DNA of 64,000 nucleotides, taken from the NCBI RefSeq assembly GCF_026183695.1, contig NZ_JAPFRD010000011.1, forward strand, positions 532,796 to 596,795, given 5' to 3'. The translations under genes and the position numbers were made by a program. The first letter of the stretch is position 1, and every line of letters starts with the position of its first letter. Shown piece after piece: positions 18,202 through 26,266 of this stretch. This DNA is from Alteromonas aquimaris (GTDB lineage Bacteria; Pseudomonadota; Gammaproteobacteria; Enterobacterales; Alteromonadaceae). The notes beneath the pieces were generated by a model. That model worked only from the letters and a program-made list of their open reading frames with translations. It searched no databases and had not been told where the DNA came from.

Positions 18202-19146
18202 CTACTGAATTCGCTCTAACGTATACTCCCCATTGGCGAGAAATTGATAAGTTGTAGGTGCAACCTGACCAAACGGAAGCAGGGCAGGACCAGTAGGCTC
18301 CATTAATATATATGTTGTACCCCTATCCATTACCGTTAGTTCATTTCCTTTTGGAGGAAGTGCTACCCCCAGCAGGGCATGTTCCGGTAACAATACCATC
18401 ACCATCGCAGTGGTCGGTAAAAACGCCCGCACAATAGCTGCGGTAATAACGGTTTTACTATCACAGTCGCCTTTATTCTGTGAAAGAACCTGCGCGGGTG
18501 GGGAGAAGCCGGAACCGTTACTTCCCGTTCTATCTTCCAAGGTATCGTATGGGATACTTTGAATCCAGCTGAGAAGCAGATTGAAATATTCCCGGGCATC
18601 CGAATCTTCTTCGAGTTTTTCGTAAAATGCTTGTGATAACGGAATCAATGCATCCGTGGTTTCTAATACATATCGTACGTGGTCTGGTTTCACCGCTTGT
18701 TCGTTACGTGGGGTGACAAATTGGGTGTAGTAGTGCTCACGCAGATACTCCTGGTAAGCTTCTTCCCGGCGGCGTTGCAATTGTTGCTGAATGATTTCAG
18801 CTTGTTGCTGACTTCTGGCACGCACTTTCACCTCAATGGCTTCATTGCGCGGGACAATATTAATGCGCGCACTTTTGGGGTCAATTTCGCGGGCCTCTTT
18901 TAACAGGGCTACCGTGACGTACCGTTGTGCTAAAGCCGGTTGAAAAATACGTTGCAGATTCGGCGTTTTGGCTAGTTGCTGGTTTTCCAGCGCAAACTGT
19001 AATGCTTGCTCCGTGCCGTTATAGTCTAACCAGCGATAGAGGTAATTAACGTTTTCGGGGGTATGTTCTCTTTTAAACGCGATCTGTTGAGCATGCGAAA
19101 GCATGCTTAACAATAAAAAAGTAATGATGACTAACCCACGTACCAC
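18202..19146 (-). CDS. Exported transglutaminase-like cysteine protein
   Basis: Protein of 314 residues with a signal peptide (VIITFLLLSMLSHAQQ). A transglutaminase-like triad can be proposed: C228 in NKGDCDSKT, H256 in LLPEHALLG and E283 in LMEPTGP. The stretch 105-140 is very rich in Gln, Glu and Arg and predicted helical. Such domains act as proteases, peptide ligases or amidases; the substrate is unknown. It is upstream of the solute-binding protein in the same operon, which suggests a joint periplasmic task such as peptide handling. Confidence 0.75.
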   Translation of the reverse strand: MVRGLVIITFLLLSMLSHAQQIAFKREHTPENVNYLYRWLDYNGTEQALQFALENQQLAKTPNLQRIFQPALAQRYVTVALLKEAREIDPKSARINIVPRNEAIEVKVRARSQQQAEIIQQQLQRRREEAYQEYLREHYYTQFVTPRNEQAVKPDHVRYVLETTDALIPLSQAFYEKLEEDSDAREYFNLLLSWIQSIPYDTLEDRTGSNGSGFSPPAQVLSQNKGDCDSKTVITAAIVRAFLPTTAMVMVLLPEHALLGVALPPKGNELTVMDRGTTYILMEPTGPALLPFGQVAPTTYQFLANGEYTLERIQ

Positions 19147-19286
19147 GCTGCTTCTGCCTATTTACCAATGCTTATGCTAATTTGCATTGACGGATGTGAA
19201 TTTCATCGCAAATTAGGATTATTTATCAACCTAGGGTGGTTAACCTACCAACTAACTTTATCAGTAAAGTGGAACACACACTACTA

Positions 19287-20693
19287 TTATGGTTGAAAAT
19301 TAGACACTTGTGAGTTGTACCAGTTCAAACTGCCGTGCAGGTTTACCACACTGCCAACAATAATAAGAGATGGAGGCTGAATATCAGCATGGTCAGCAAG
19401 GTGTTCGATATTACTCAATTTACCCGTGAGGACGCGTTGCTCGGGGAGGGTGGCATTTTCTATCAACGCTATTGGCGTATCGCTGCTCAGTCCATGCTCA
19501 ACCAGCTTATGACAAATAATAGGTAAGCCAGTTAAGCCCATGTAAAAAACGATGGTCTGATTAACGTGGGCCAAAGCCGGCCAATTTAAATCCACGGTAC
19601 CATCTTTTAAGTGCCCGGTGGCAAAGACTACCGACTGCGCATGATCCCGATGGGTTAACGGTATGCCTGCATAGCTGCTGGCGCCACTGGCCGCTGTTAT
19701 TCCCGGCACGACCTGAAAATCTATCCCGGCATCGACCAGAGATGCAATTTCCTCACCGCCACGACCGAATATAAACGGATCTCCGCCTTTTAAGCGAACC
19801 ACACGTTGACCTTGTTGGGCCCTTTGCACAATTAACGCGTTAATTTCATCCTGCGGCACGCTGTGTAGACTTTTTGCTTTCCCTACATATAATTTTTCTG
19901 CATCGCGTCGGACCAACTCAAGAATCTGCGCTGATACCAGACGATCGTAGATGACGACATCTGCTTTTTGCATTAAACGCAAGGCCCGAAATGTGAGGAG
20001 ATCCGCATCGCCTGGCCCAGCGCCGACCAGATACACCTGACCCGCGTGCTGTTGTTCTGTTGCAGCCAGGCTAAGGGTTTGGTCAAATAACCGTTGCGCC
20101 TTTTCGTCCTGATTTTTTTCTATCAGTTCGGCGACATCACCTTCAAAAATCGTTTCCCAAAAGTTCCGCCGGGCTGTTACCCCCCGTAATACCTGCTTCA
20201 CTTTATCGCGCGCGCGCTGTGCAAAATCCCCTAATTTACTAATGTGCTGTGGAATAACGCTTTCGAGCTTTTGGCGTAGGTGGCGCAGCAAAACAGGGGC
20301 CGCTCCCCCGCTACTAAGCGCGATCGTAATGGGCGAACGGTCAATAATTGACGGTGTGATGAACTGGCATAACGGCGTGTTATCCACGACGTTGACCAAA
20401 ATATTTCGTGGTTTCGCCAATCTATAGATATGTTCGTTGAGCTGGGTGTCCGCGGTGCAAACAAACACCATCCCCACCTCGGCGAGATCGTGCTCGCGAA
20501 ATTTTCGTTGATGTAGCTTTACGTTAGGGGATTGCGCCAGCTCCGCTACGGCAGGGCTGACGTGGTCGGCTACAACAATGATTTGGGCCTGGGTTTTTAA
20601 GACCAATTCCAGTTTACGCGCGGCCACATTACCTGCCCCGACGATGAGACAGGTTAACGAAGTGGTGTCGATAAAAGCGGGGAAGTACTGCAT
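19287..20693 (-). CDS. cysG: Siroheme synthase CysG
   Basis: Trifunctional enzyme making siroheme from uroporphyrinogen III for sulfite and nitrite reductases. The N-terminal dehydrogenase/ferrochelatase half (1-210) has the NAD loop VGAGNVAARK, D104 and S128 conserved with E. coli. The C-terminal SAM-dependent methyltransferase half (218-468) has VYLVGAGPGDADLLT, D251 and RLKGGDPFIFGRGGEE. Length (468) is close to E. coli (457). The gene is preceded by a strong terminator that separates it from deaD. No cys genes are adjacent. Confidence 0.96.
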   Translation of the reverse strand: MQYFPAFIDTTSLTCLIVGAGNVAARKLELVLKTQAQIIVVADHVSPAVAELAQSPNVKLHQRKFREHDLAEVGMVFVCTADTQLNEHIYRLAKPRNILVNVVDNTPLCQFITPSIIDRSPITIALSSGGAAPVLLRHLRQKLESVIPQHISKLGDFAQRARDKVKQVLRGVTARRNFWETIFEGDVAELIEKNQDEKAQRLFDQTLSLAATEQQHAGQVYLVGAGPGDADLLTFRALRLMQKADVVIYDRLVSAQILELVRRDAEKLYVGKAKSLHSVPQDEINALIVQRAQQGQRVVRLKGGDPFIFGRGGEEIASLVDAGIDFQVVPGITAASGASSYAGIPLTHRDHAQSVVFATGHLKDGTVDLNWPALAHVNQTIVFYMGLTGLPIICHKLVEHGLSSDTPIALIENATLPEQRVLTGKLSNIEHLADHADIQPPSLIIVGSVVNLHGSLNWYNSQVSNFQP

Positions 20694-20749
20694 AGCCTTA
20701 AAAATTGCTCATAAAAACGCTATTTTGCCAGTACCCGAAGGTAAAATTA

Positions 20750-20780
20750 AAAAAGAAATAACCATGCGTTATTTCTTTTT
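20750..20780. terminator. Intrinsic terminator between deaD and cysG
   Basis: Perfect 13-bp inverted repeat AAAAAGAAATAAC (20750-20762) and GTTATTTCTTTTT (20768-20780) with a 5-nt loop. Read on the minus strand it follows the deaD stop by 12 bp and ends in a run of U. It should end deaD transcription before cysG; it is symmetric enough to act on both strands. Confidence 0.75.
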
Positions 20781-20792
20781 GGAATAAAAAAA

Positions 20793-22526
20793 TTACTTCT
20801 TACGCTTTTTAGGTGGAGCGTCCTGCCACTCCCGCAACGACAATTTTTGGCCGGCCACGCGGGTATTTTGTAAGATGTTGCGCGTTTCTGGGGGCATACC
20901 CGCTGGTAAATCTACCGTACTGAACTTGTCATAGATTTCAATCGCGCCAATGTGCTTACTTTGCATATTCGCCTCGTTAGCGATAGCGCCAACGATATTA
21001 CCGGGTTTTGCACCGTGGGCATGGCCTACGTCAATTCTAAAGCGTTGCATGCCTGCTTCCGGTTTACGTTGGCCTTTATTGGGGCTCTTGCGCTCTCGTC
21101 CTCCGCGACCATCGCGACCATCGCGACTGTCTCTGCCGCCTCGACTATCCCGACGCTCGCCGCGTTCGTTTTTGGGCGGTTTACTATGCAGGTCAGGGCG
21201 ATCAGATTCTTTCAGCATTAAAGGTTCATCACCCTGCGCAAGTTGTACCAATGCGGCCATTAATACCTCTGGTGCGGCTTCTGTTTCCTTTTGCAGCATT
21301 TCTACAATAGGCATCAACTGCTCTAAGCTTTTCCCATCAATGGCTTGCGCAACAGACAGTTTGAATTTACTTAAGCGAGTTTCGTTTAACTCGCTGACCG
21401 AAGGAATAGGCATCGGTTCAATCTGTTGTTTAGTGGTTTTCTCAATCGCAAACAACAGTCGTTTTTCGCGGTGAGAAATAAACAAAATGGCATCACCGCT
21501 TCTGCCGGCACGGCCGGTTCTGCCGATACGGTGAACGTAGGATTCGGTGTCATAAGGAATATCGAAGTTGATCACGTGACTAACGCGTTCCACATCCAGT
21601 CCCCGGGCCACCACGTCAGTTGCCACCAGAATGTCAATGGTTCCATCTTTTAATTTCTCGACGGTACGCTCACGGGCATTTTGTGGGATATCGCCGTTTA
21701 ACGGCTCAACATCGTAACCGCGAGCAGCCAGTTTATCGGCTAACTCAACTGTGGCGGTCTTGGTACGCACGAAAATAATCATGCCATCAAATGGCTCGAC
21801 TTCCATGATACGGGTGAGGGCCTCTAATTTATGATGACCGGCCACCTGACAATAACGTTGGCGAATGGTGCTGGCAGTAGAAACTTTTGACGCAATTTTT
21901 ACATGCTTGGGGTCGTTTAAATAACGCTGGGTTATTTTCTTGATTGGACCAGGCATGGTGGCTGAAAACAGCGCTGTCTGACGCTCTTTCGGGGCGTGCG
22001 ATAAAATGGTCTCCACATCATCGATAAAACCCATGCGCAACATTTCGTCTGCTTCATCGAGCACAAGAAATTTAAGTTCACTGAGATTCAAAGTCTTACG
22101 ATTGATGTGATCGATAATACGGCCGGGCGTGCCCACTACCACTTGAACACCACGTTTCAACTGTCTAATTTGGTTGTCATACGACTGACCACCGTAAACA
22201 GGTAACACTTTTATGGTTTTTGAAAAACTCGCATAAACCTGAAACGCTTCGGCTACCTGAATGGCCAGTTCGCGCGTGGGGGCTAACACCAGTAGTTGTG
22301 GAAGTTTCGACTCAGGTTCAATTTTGGCGAGCATAGGTAAAGCAAACGCAGCTGTCTTGCCTGTGCCGGTTTGAGCTTGACCCAACAGGTCATGTCCTTC
22401 CAGTATTAACGGAATACTTTCCGCCTGAATAGGCGAAGGTTTCTCATAGCCAACTTTTTCAAGTGCTTGCAAGATAGGTTGTGGTAAATTAAGGTCTTTA
22501 AAAGTCAGCTCGACATTATTGGTCAT
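20793..22526 (-). CDS. deaD: DEAD-box RNA helicase DeaD (CsdA)
   Basis: ATP-dependent RNA helicase involved in ribosome assembly and mRNA decay, typically at low temperature. The core is complete: Q motif (PSPIQAESIP), Walker A AQTGTGKT (51-58), DEAD (157-160), SAT, and motif VI HRIGRTGRAGR. The C-terminus has a DbpA-type RNA-binding domain (about 490-565, FRIDVGHAHGAKPGNIVGAI). An Arg/Gly/Asp-rich linker lies before it. At 577 residues it is somewhat shorter than E. coli DeaD (629), mainly in the tail. It is divergent from prsT, with 184 bp between starts. Confidence 0.93.
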   Translation of the reverse strand: MTNNVELTFKDLNLPQPILQALEKVGYEKPSPIQAESIPLILEGHDLLGQAQTGTGKTAAFALPMLAKIEPESKLPQLLVLAPTRELAIQVAEAFQVYASFSKTIKVLPVYGGQSYDNQIRQLKRGVQVVVGTPGRIIDHINRKTLNLSELKFLVLDEADEMLRMGFIDDVETILSHAPKERQTALFSATMPGPIKKITQRYLNDPKHVKIASKVSTASTIRQRYCQVAGHHKLEALTRIMEVEPFDGMIIFVRTKTATVELADKLAARGYDVEPLNGDIPQNARERTVEKLKDGTIDILVATDVVARGLDVERVSHVINFDIPYDTESYVHRIGRTGRAGRSGDAILFISHREKRLLFAIEKTTKQQIEPMPIPSVSELNETRLSKFKLSVAQAIDGKSLEQLMPIVEMLQKETEAAPEVLMAALVQLAQGDEPLMLKESDRPDLHSKPPKNERGERRDSRGGRDSRDGRDGRGGRERKSPNKGQRKPEAGMQRFRIDVGHAHGAKPGNIVGAIANEANMQSKHIGAIEIYDKFSTVDLPAGMPPETRNILQNTRVAGQKLSLREWQDAPPKKRKK

Positions 22527-22663
22527 TCATGATCCTGAGAAGTAGGGGGGCGCGGCTAGGGATAGAAGCCGGCAAATTGTTGCAAAACGCTTATTATATT
22601 CCATTAATAAACATGTATCCAATTAAATGGCAAAGGGATTTAACAATTTCCGCCAATAAACAT

Positions 22664-22685
22664 AAAAAAGCCACAAAGAAGTGGC
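22664..22685 (-). terminator. Possible minus-strand terminator in the deaD-prsT gap
   Basis: On the minus strand GCCAC-TTCTTT-GTGGC is followed by six T residues (22664-22669). The stem is only 5 bp. It would stop antisense transcription coming from prsT before it reaches the deaD promoter. On the plus strand the same hairpin sits in the prsT leader just ahead of its RBS. Confidence 0.35.
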
Positions 22686-22710
22686 AAAACATTCAAAGGT
22701 AGGACGTAAA

Positions 22711-25464
22711 ATGAATAAAGCCAGCGTGGGTTCGTTGATACTACTAGCCGGTCTTACAGGGTTGTACGGATGCGGACAATCCTCAGTTGATGAATATGTG
22801 AGTGCTGCTCGTCAGTATCAGGAAGCAAACGATATTGAAGCGGCGATCATCGAGTATAAAAATGCCGTACAACTGGATCCCACTGCGCCCCTGCCAAGAT
22901 TCGAGCTTGGTCGACTGTATTTGGAAAAGGGGAATTATGCTGGCGCTGAGAAGGAACTTAATCGCGCCATGGAGCTTGGCCACCCTGCTTCCAAAGTATT
23001 GCCTCACCTCAGTGTTGCCTATCAGTATACCGGCGCGGAGAACGCGCTGACCGCGCTGGATCATAATGCGCAAGGGATGACGGCGGTTGAGAAAGTGAAG
23101 GTGGGTTTTTATAAGGTCGAAGCGCTGATCAAACTGGATAAAAAAGAAGAAGCTCGAAAGCTCATTGATGAACTAACGAAGTTGGACACCTCATCGGTGT
23201 ATGAGGGTTTGCTTCAATCTTTGCACGATATTCTCGAAGAAAATTATGATGCCGCGCTAACTAATACGCTCGCACTACGCGAGCAATCACCGGCGAATAA
23301 GGATGTACTTTTGCAACTGGCAAGGTTGTATCTGGTTAAGGGGCAACAGGCAGAAGCGGCCCAGGTTTACCAGAAGTATGTAGAACATTTTCCAGCAGAC
23401 TTAACTACCAAGTTCTCGTTAGCCGCGTTACTTATAGAACAGCGTCAATTAGAGCAGGCCGATCCACTCGTCACAGAACTGCTCTCACTCGCGCAGGATA
23501 ATGGCGTACTAAATCAGTTTAAAGGGATCATCGAAGCTTCAGCAGGAAACTATGAACTCGCGCTGACCCATCTTGAACGCGCTATCCAAAACGGCAGGAA
23601 CGAGCCGGCAGTGCGCTTGTTAGCGGGGCACAGTGCGTATCAACTTGAGGATTTTCCTGCCGCAAGTCGTCACTTATCAATGATTGCGTCAAAACTTCCG
23701 GACAATCATCCGGGGCTAAGAATGCTGGCTGACAGCCTGCTACAACAGGGGTTAAGTGGTGACGCCACAGATGTACTTAACCGGTTGGAGGGGGAAATGC
23801 AGGCCGACGCCGCCTTGTTTTCAAAAGCGGGGTTTGAGCTATTGCGAGAAGGCAACGTGGAAGATGCCCGAAAGATGGTGGAAAGAAGTAGCGAGCTGAG
23901 CTCGTCCGCAGAAGATTTGGCGCGAGTAGGTTTGCTGCAGTTATCGCTAAATGATGTAGATGGCATCGTTAATCTTGAGGCGGCGGCAGAAAAAGCGCCA
24001 GAGTCAGAATTGACGCAACAAACGTTGTTAGCCGCTTACGTTTCAACGGATCAGTTGGATAAAGCCAAAGCGCTGGCCAAAGAGTGGACCACAAAAGATG
24101 AAAATGCCCTGCTTCCATGGTTAGCGTTAGTCGATATTGCGATCAAGGAAAAACAATTAGAAGAAGCCCAGCAGGCTATTCAGAAAGCGACTGAAGTTTC
24201 GCCTGACGATGTAAGAATAAAGCTGTCACAGGCTCGCCTCTATGTTCAGCAGGAAAACCTCAAGCAGGCCAAAGCCGAGTTGAAGCAAGTGCTCAACGAT
24301 GATCCGGCAAACATCGCTGCATTATCATTTTTATTTGCCGTAGAGAAAGAACAGGGTAACGAGGAAGCCTCTTTAAAACAGGTCGAAAAGGTACTGCAAG
24401 GCAACCAGGAGAATGTGCAATTAAGGCTGTTGTTAGCTCGCATGCAATTTTCTTTGAACAAAGTCGATAGCACATTAAAAACCTTAAAACCTCTTGAGAA
24501 AGAAGAAGACTTACCCAAACTGTACTGGCAGTTACGCGGTCAGTCATTGCTGAAAAGTAATCAAATTACCCAGGCCCAGGAGCATTTTGAAAAATGGAAC
24601 AAAGCTTCACCCTTAAATAAAAATGCTATTCTTGGTTTATTGTTGATTTATGACGCGCAAAATAAGTACGACGATGGCCTCAAAGTGTTAAAACCGTTTT
24701 TAAAAACGCGTGATGACAGACAGCTTTCGGTAATAAAGGCGTACTTCCATGCCATGCTGCGCCAAATCAGCGACGCGCGAGCAATTATTGAACCGCTACC
24801 TGAAAATGTGCAAGCCGTGCCCTTCGTACGCGGAATAAAAGCGCGTCTGGCTCTGCAGGAGGGCAAAGCAGAACTCGCGGTTGAAGATGCAGTAGCGGCA
24901 TACAATGCATTACCGAATGCGAAAAATTTGGTGTTGGTGCTGGCGAGTTATGAGGCAACCAATCAACATGAGAAAGGGTTTAGTGTGCTAAAGCAGCATA
25001 TTGATGAGAACCCAAATGACGTGCGCGCCAATATGCTTTATGCGGAGCGCTTGATTGGGAAAGATGCAAAAGAAGCACAGAAAGCCTATGAAAATATCCT
25101 CAAGGTTACCCCCGATAATTTCGTGGTGCTTAACAATTTGGCATATTTGTATTTCGCAGAAGATAAACTTGACCGCGCTGAGCAGTTATCGCGTAAGGCG
25201 GTAGAGTTAAAACCTGATAATGCTGACGCTATCGACACGCTAGCCCAGGTATTGATTAAAAAAGACCAACCTGAAGAGGCGCTAGCGCTATACGATGGTG
25301 TGATCAATAAGAATACCCGTAACGAAGAAGTTTACTTAAACTACGTGGAGTTGTTGTTTAAGCAGGGTAAAACGGCGTTAGCTGAACGTAAATTGGCCAA
25401 CCGTGAATACAAACGCCAAAGTGCCAAAGAGCGCCAGCAGGCCCTTAAGGAACAGTACCTTTAA
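22711..25464 (+). CDS. prsT: PrsT-like TPR-repeat lipoprotein
   Basis: Large repeat protein, 917 residues from the ATG at 22711, chosen because TAGGA lies 6-8 bases upstream; the open frame extends to a GTG at 22681. The N-terminus is a lipoprotein signal with lipobox-like LYGC and Cys at residue 21. The rest is a chain of about 20 TPR-type helical repeats (for example ARQYQEANDIEAAIIEYKNA and KAVELKPDNADAIDTLAQVL). Length and N-terminal repeat resemble PrsT of XrtA/PEP-CTERM exopolysaccharide systems. No exosortase, PEP-CTERM protein or polysaccharide gene is nearby, so the symbol is provisional. It stands alone and is divergent from deaD. Confidence 0.7.
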   Translation: MNKASVGSLILLAGLTGLYGCGQSSVDEYVSAARQYQEANDIEAAIIEYKNAVQLDPTAPLPRFELGRLYLEKGNYAGAEKELNRAMELGHPASKVLPHLSVAYQYTGAENALTALDHNAQGMTAVEKVKVGFYKVEALIKLDKKEEARKLIDELTKLDTSSVYEGLLQSLHDILEENYDAALTNTLALREQSPANKDVLLQLARLYLVKGQQAEAAQVYQKYVEHFPADLTTKFSLAALLIEQRQLEQADPLVTELLSLAQDNGVLNQFKGIIEASAGNYELALTHLERAIQNGRNEPAVRLLAGHSAYQLEDFPAASRHLSMIASKLPDNHPGLRMLADSLLQQGLSGDATDVLNRLEGEMQADAALFSKAGFELLREGNVEDARKMVERSSELSSSAEDLARVGLLQLSLNDVDGIVNLEAAAEKAPESELTQQTLLAAYVSTDQLDKAKALAKEWTTKDENALLPWLALVDIAIKEKQLEEAQQAIQKATEVSPDDVRIKLSQARLYVQQENLKQAKAELKQVLNDDPANIAALSFLFAVEKEQGNEEASLKQVEKVLQGNQENVQLRLLLARMQFSLNKVDSTLKTLKPLEKEEDLPKLYWQLRGQSLLKSNQITQAQEHFEKWNKASPLNKNAILGLLLIYDAQNKYDDGLKVLKPFLKTRDDRQLSVIKAYFHAMLRQISDARAIIEPLPENVQAVPFVRGIKARLALQEGKAELAVEDAVAAYNALPNAKNLVLVLASYEATNQHEKGFSVLKQHIDENPNDVRANMLYAERLIGKDAKEAQKAYENILKVTPDNFVVLNNLAYLYFAEDKLDRAEQLSRKAVELKPDNADAIDTLAQVLIKKDQPEEALALYDGVINKNTRNEEVYLNYVELLFKQGKTALAERKLANREYKRQSAKERQQALKEQYL

Positions 25465-25480
25465 GTGATAATGCACTGAT

Positions 25481-25586
25481 GTGATAGGTTAAAAGTGAAA
25501 AGTGAAACGTGAAAAATCAAGAAAGCGGAAGTCTAGTACTTAGTACTTAGTACCTAGTACCTAGTACTTCCCACCTATCACTTTTC
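25481..25586. repeat. Imperfect palindromic element with 7-bp tandem repeat core
   Basis: GTGATAGGT (25481-25489) is matched by ACCTATCAC (25573-25581), and AAAAGTGA (25491-25498) by TCACTTTT (25579-25586). Between them lie GTGAAA-type runs and five tandem 7-mers TAGTACT/TAGTACC at 25534-25568. It starts 17 bp after the prsT stop. Related AAGTGAAA/TTTCACTT strings recur at about 27160-27175 and 27562-27590. It resembles a small mobile or slippage-derived intergenic element rather than a gene. Confidence 0.6.
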
Positions 25587-25746
25587 ATTGTCGTTGATTC
25601 ACACTAGTCGCATGAGACGTCTTCCATAACCATTCTGCTCTTACGTGAAGAAAGACGTTTTTTTGGTAAAATCGGGCTAAATTAACCTCAACCAAGGGTT
25701 ATTTTTAGTGGCGCTACGTGATTACAAATTTTTTAGAAACCTACTT

Positions 25747-25775
25747 TTGACAGATTAAGTTTGCATTAAATTAAT
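25747..25775 (+). promoter_or_regulatory. Candidate sigma-70 promoter
   Basis: A perfect -35 box TTGACA (25747-25752), 17-bp spacer and ATTAAT (25770-25775, 4 of 6 to TATAAT). No start codon with RBS follows within 200 bp, so it may drive a non-coding RNA ending at the hairpin near 25975, or a long leader of the ORF at 26085. Confidence 0.4.
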
Positions 25776-25952
25776 CGATCTCGTTAATCCACTACCATTC
25801 AAAAAGAGCGAATTGCAGGCTTTTTAAGCAGTTATATGCAACATAAAATGTGCCAGTTACAGCAAAGGTATTCGGCAACAAAAGCGCCAGAATTTCCTAT
25901 ATTCTGAAATGTTCTTTACCGCTTAACGTCAATAAATTAACCGTCTAACCGC

Positions 25953-25975
25953 TTACTAGCGTAGTGATTTTTTTT
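25953..25975 (+). terminator. Candidate intrinsic terminator
   Basis: TTACTA (25953-25958), GCG loop, TAGTGA (25962-25967) with one G-U pair, then eight T residues. The stem is short and AU-rich, but the T run is long. It lies 178 bp after the candidate promoter at 25747-25775. Confidence 0.4.
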
Positions 25976-26084
25976 CCCTATACTCTCACTATTGTTAAAT
26001 GCCTGATGACGTTATGGCCTCTGGTGTTAGCAATATAAGTTGTATGATGTTGTTTTGTATTTTTCATTTTTGAGGAAATTTATT

Positions 26085-26195
26085 ATGGCGACAAACCAAG
26101 ACAAAAATAAGCAGCAACAGCAAAAGGATCAGTATAAGGATTCTCAGCGCAGCCCATCAAAAAATAAACCTTCTGGGCAAGAACCAAATCGTTAA
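26085..26195 (+). CDS. Small hydrophilic protein, 36 aa
   Basis: ATG-initiated frame of 36 codons ending in TAA, with GAGGA nine bases upstream. The product is made almost wholly of Gln, Lys, Asn, Asp, Ser and Pro, without a hydrophobic core, so it is predicted to be disordered. A strong terminator follows at 26232-26253, 36 bp after the stop, which supports a real transcription unit. No family is recognised. Highly charged small proteins of this type are often stress related, but that is speculation. Confidence 0.55.
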   Translation: MATNQDKNKQQQQKDQYKDSQRSPSKNKPSGQEPNR

Positions 26196-26231
26196 GTCTT
26201 AATTTTTTAGTTATCTTTTAATAGGACAAAT

Positions 26232-26253
26232 AAAGGGGAGTACGCTCCCCTTT
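26232..26253. terminator. Bidirectional intrinsic terminator
   Basis: Perfect 9-bp stem AAAGGGGAG / CTCCCCTTT with a TACG loop, A-rich on the left and T-rich on the right. It lies between the 36-aa ORF on the plus strand and the convergent ion-channel gene on the minus strand, and can serve both. Confidence 0.8.
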
Positions 26254-26266
26254 CTGGTATCTGTGA

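Larger units (their letters stand above)
25587..26084 (+). other. Intergenic region with candidate promoter and terminator
   Basis: AT-rich 498-bp stretch with no supported ORF. It contains a promoter-like TTGACA (25747), a terminator-like hairpin with eight T residues (25953-25975), and weaker TATGAT-like boxes near 26043, which could serve the small ORF at 26085. A further short TAACC/GGTTA hairpin with T5 lies near 25683-25707. Confidence 0.4.

Noticed and set aside
20950-21474. 174-codon plus-strand frame inside deaD
   Set aside because: Antisense shadow of the Arg/Gly-rich linker and neighbouring region of DeaD; no RBS or family resemblance.
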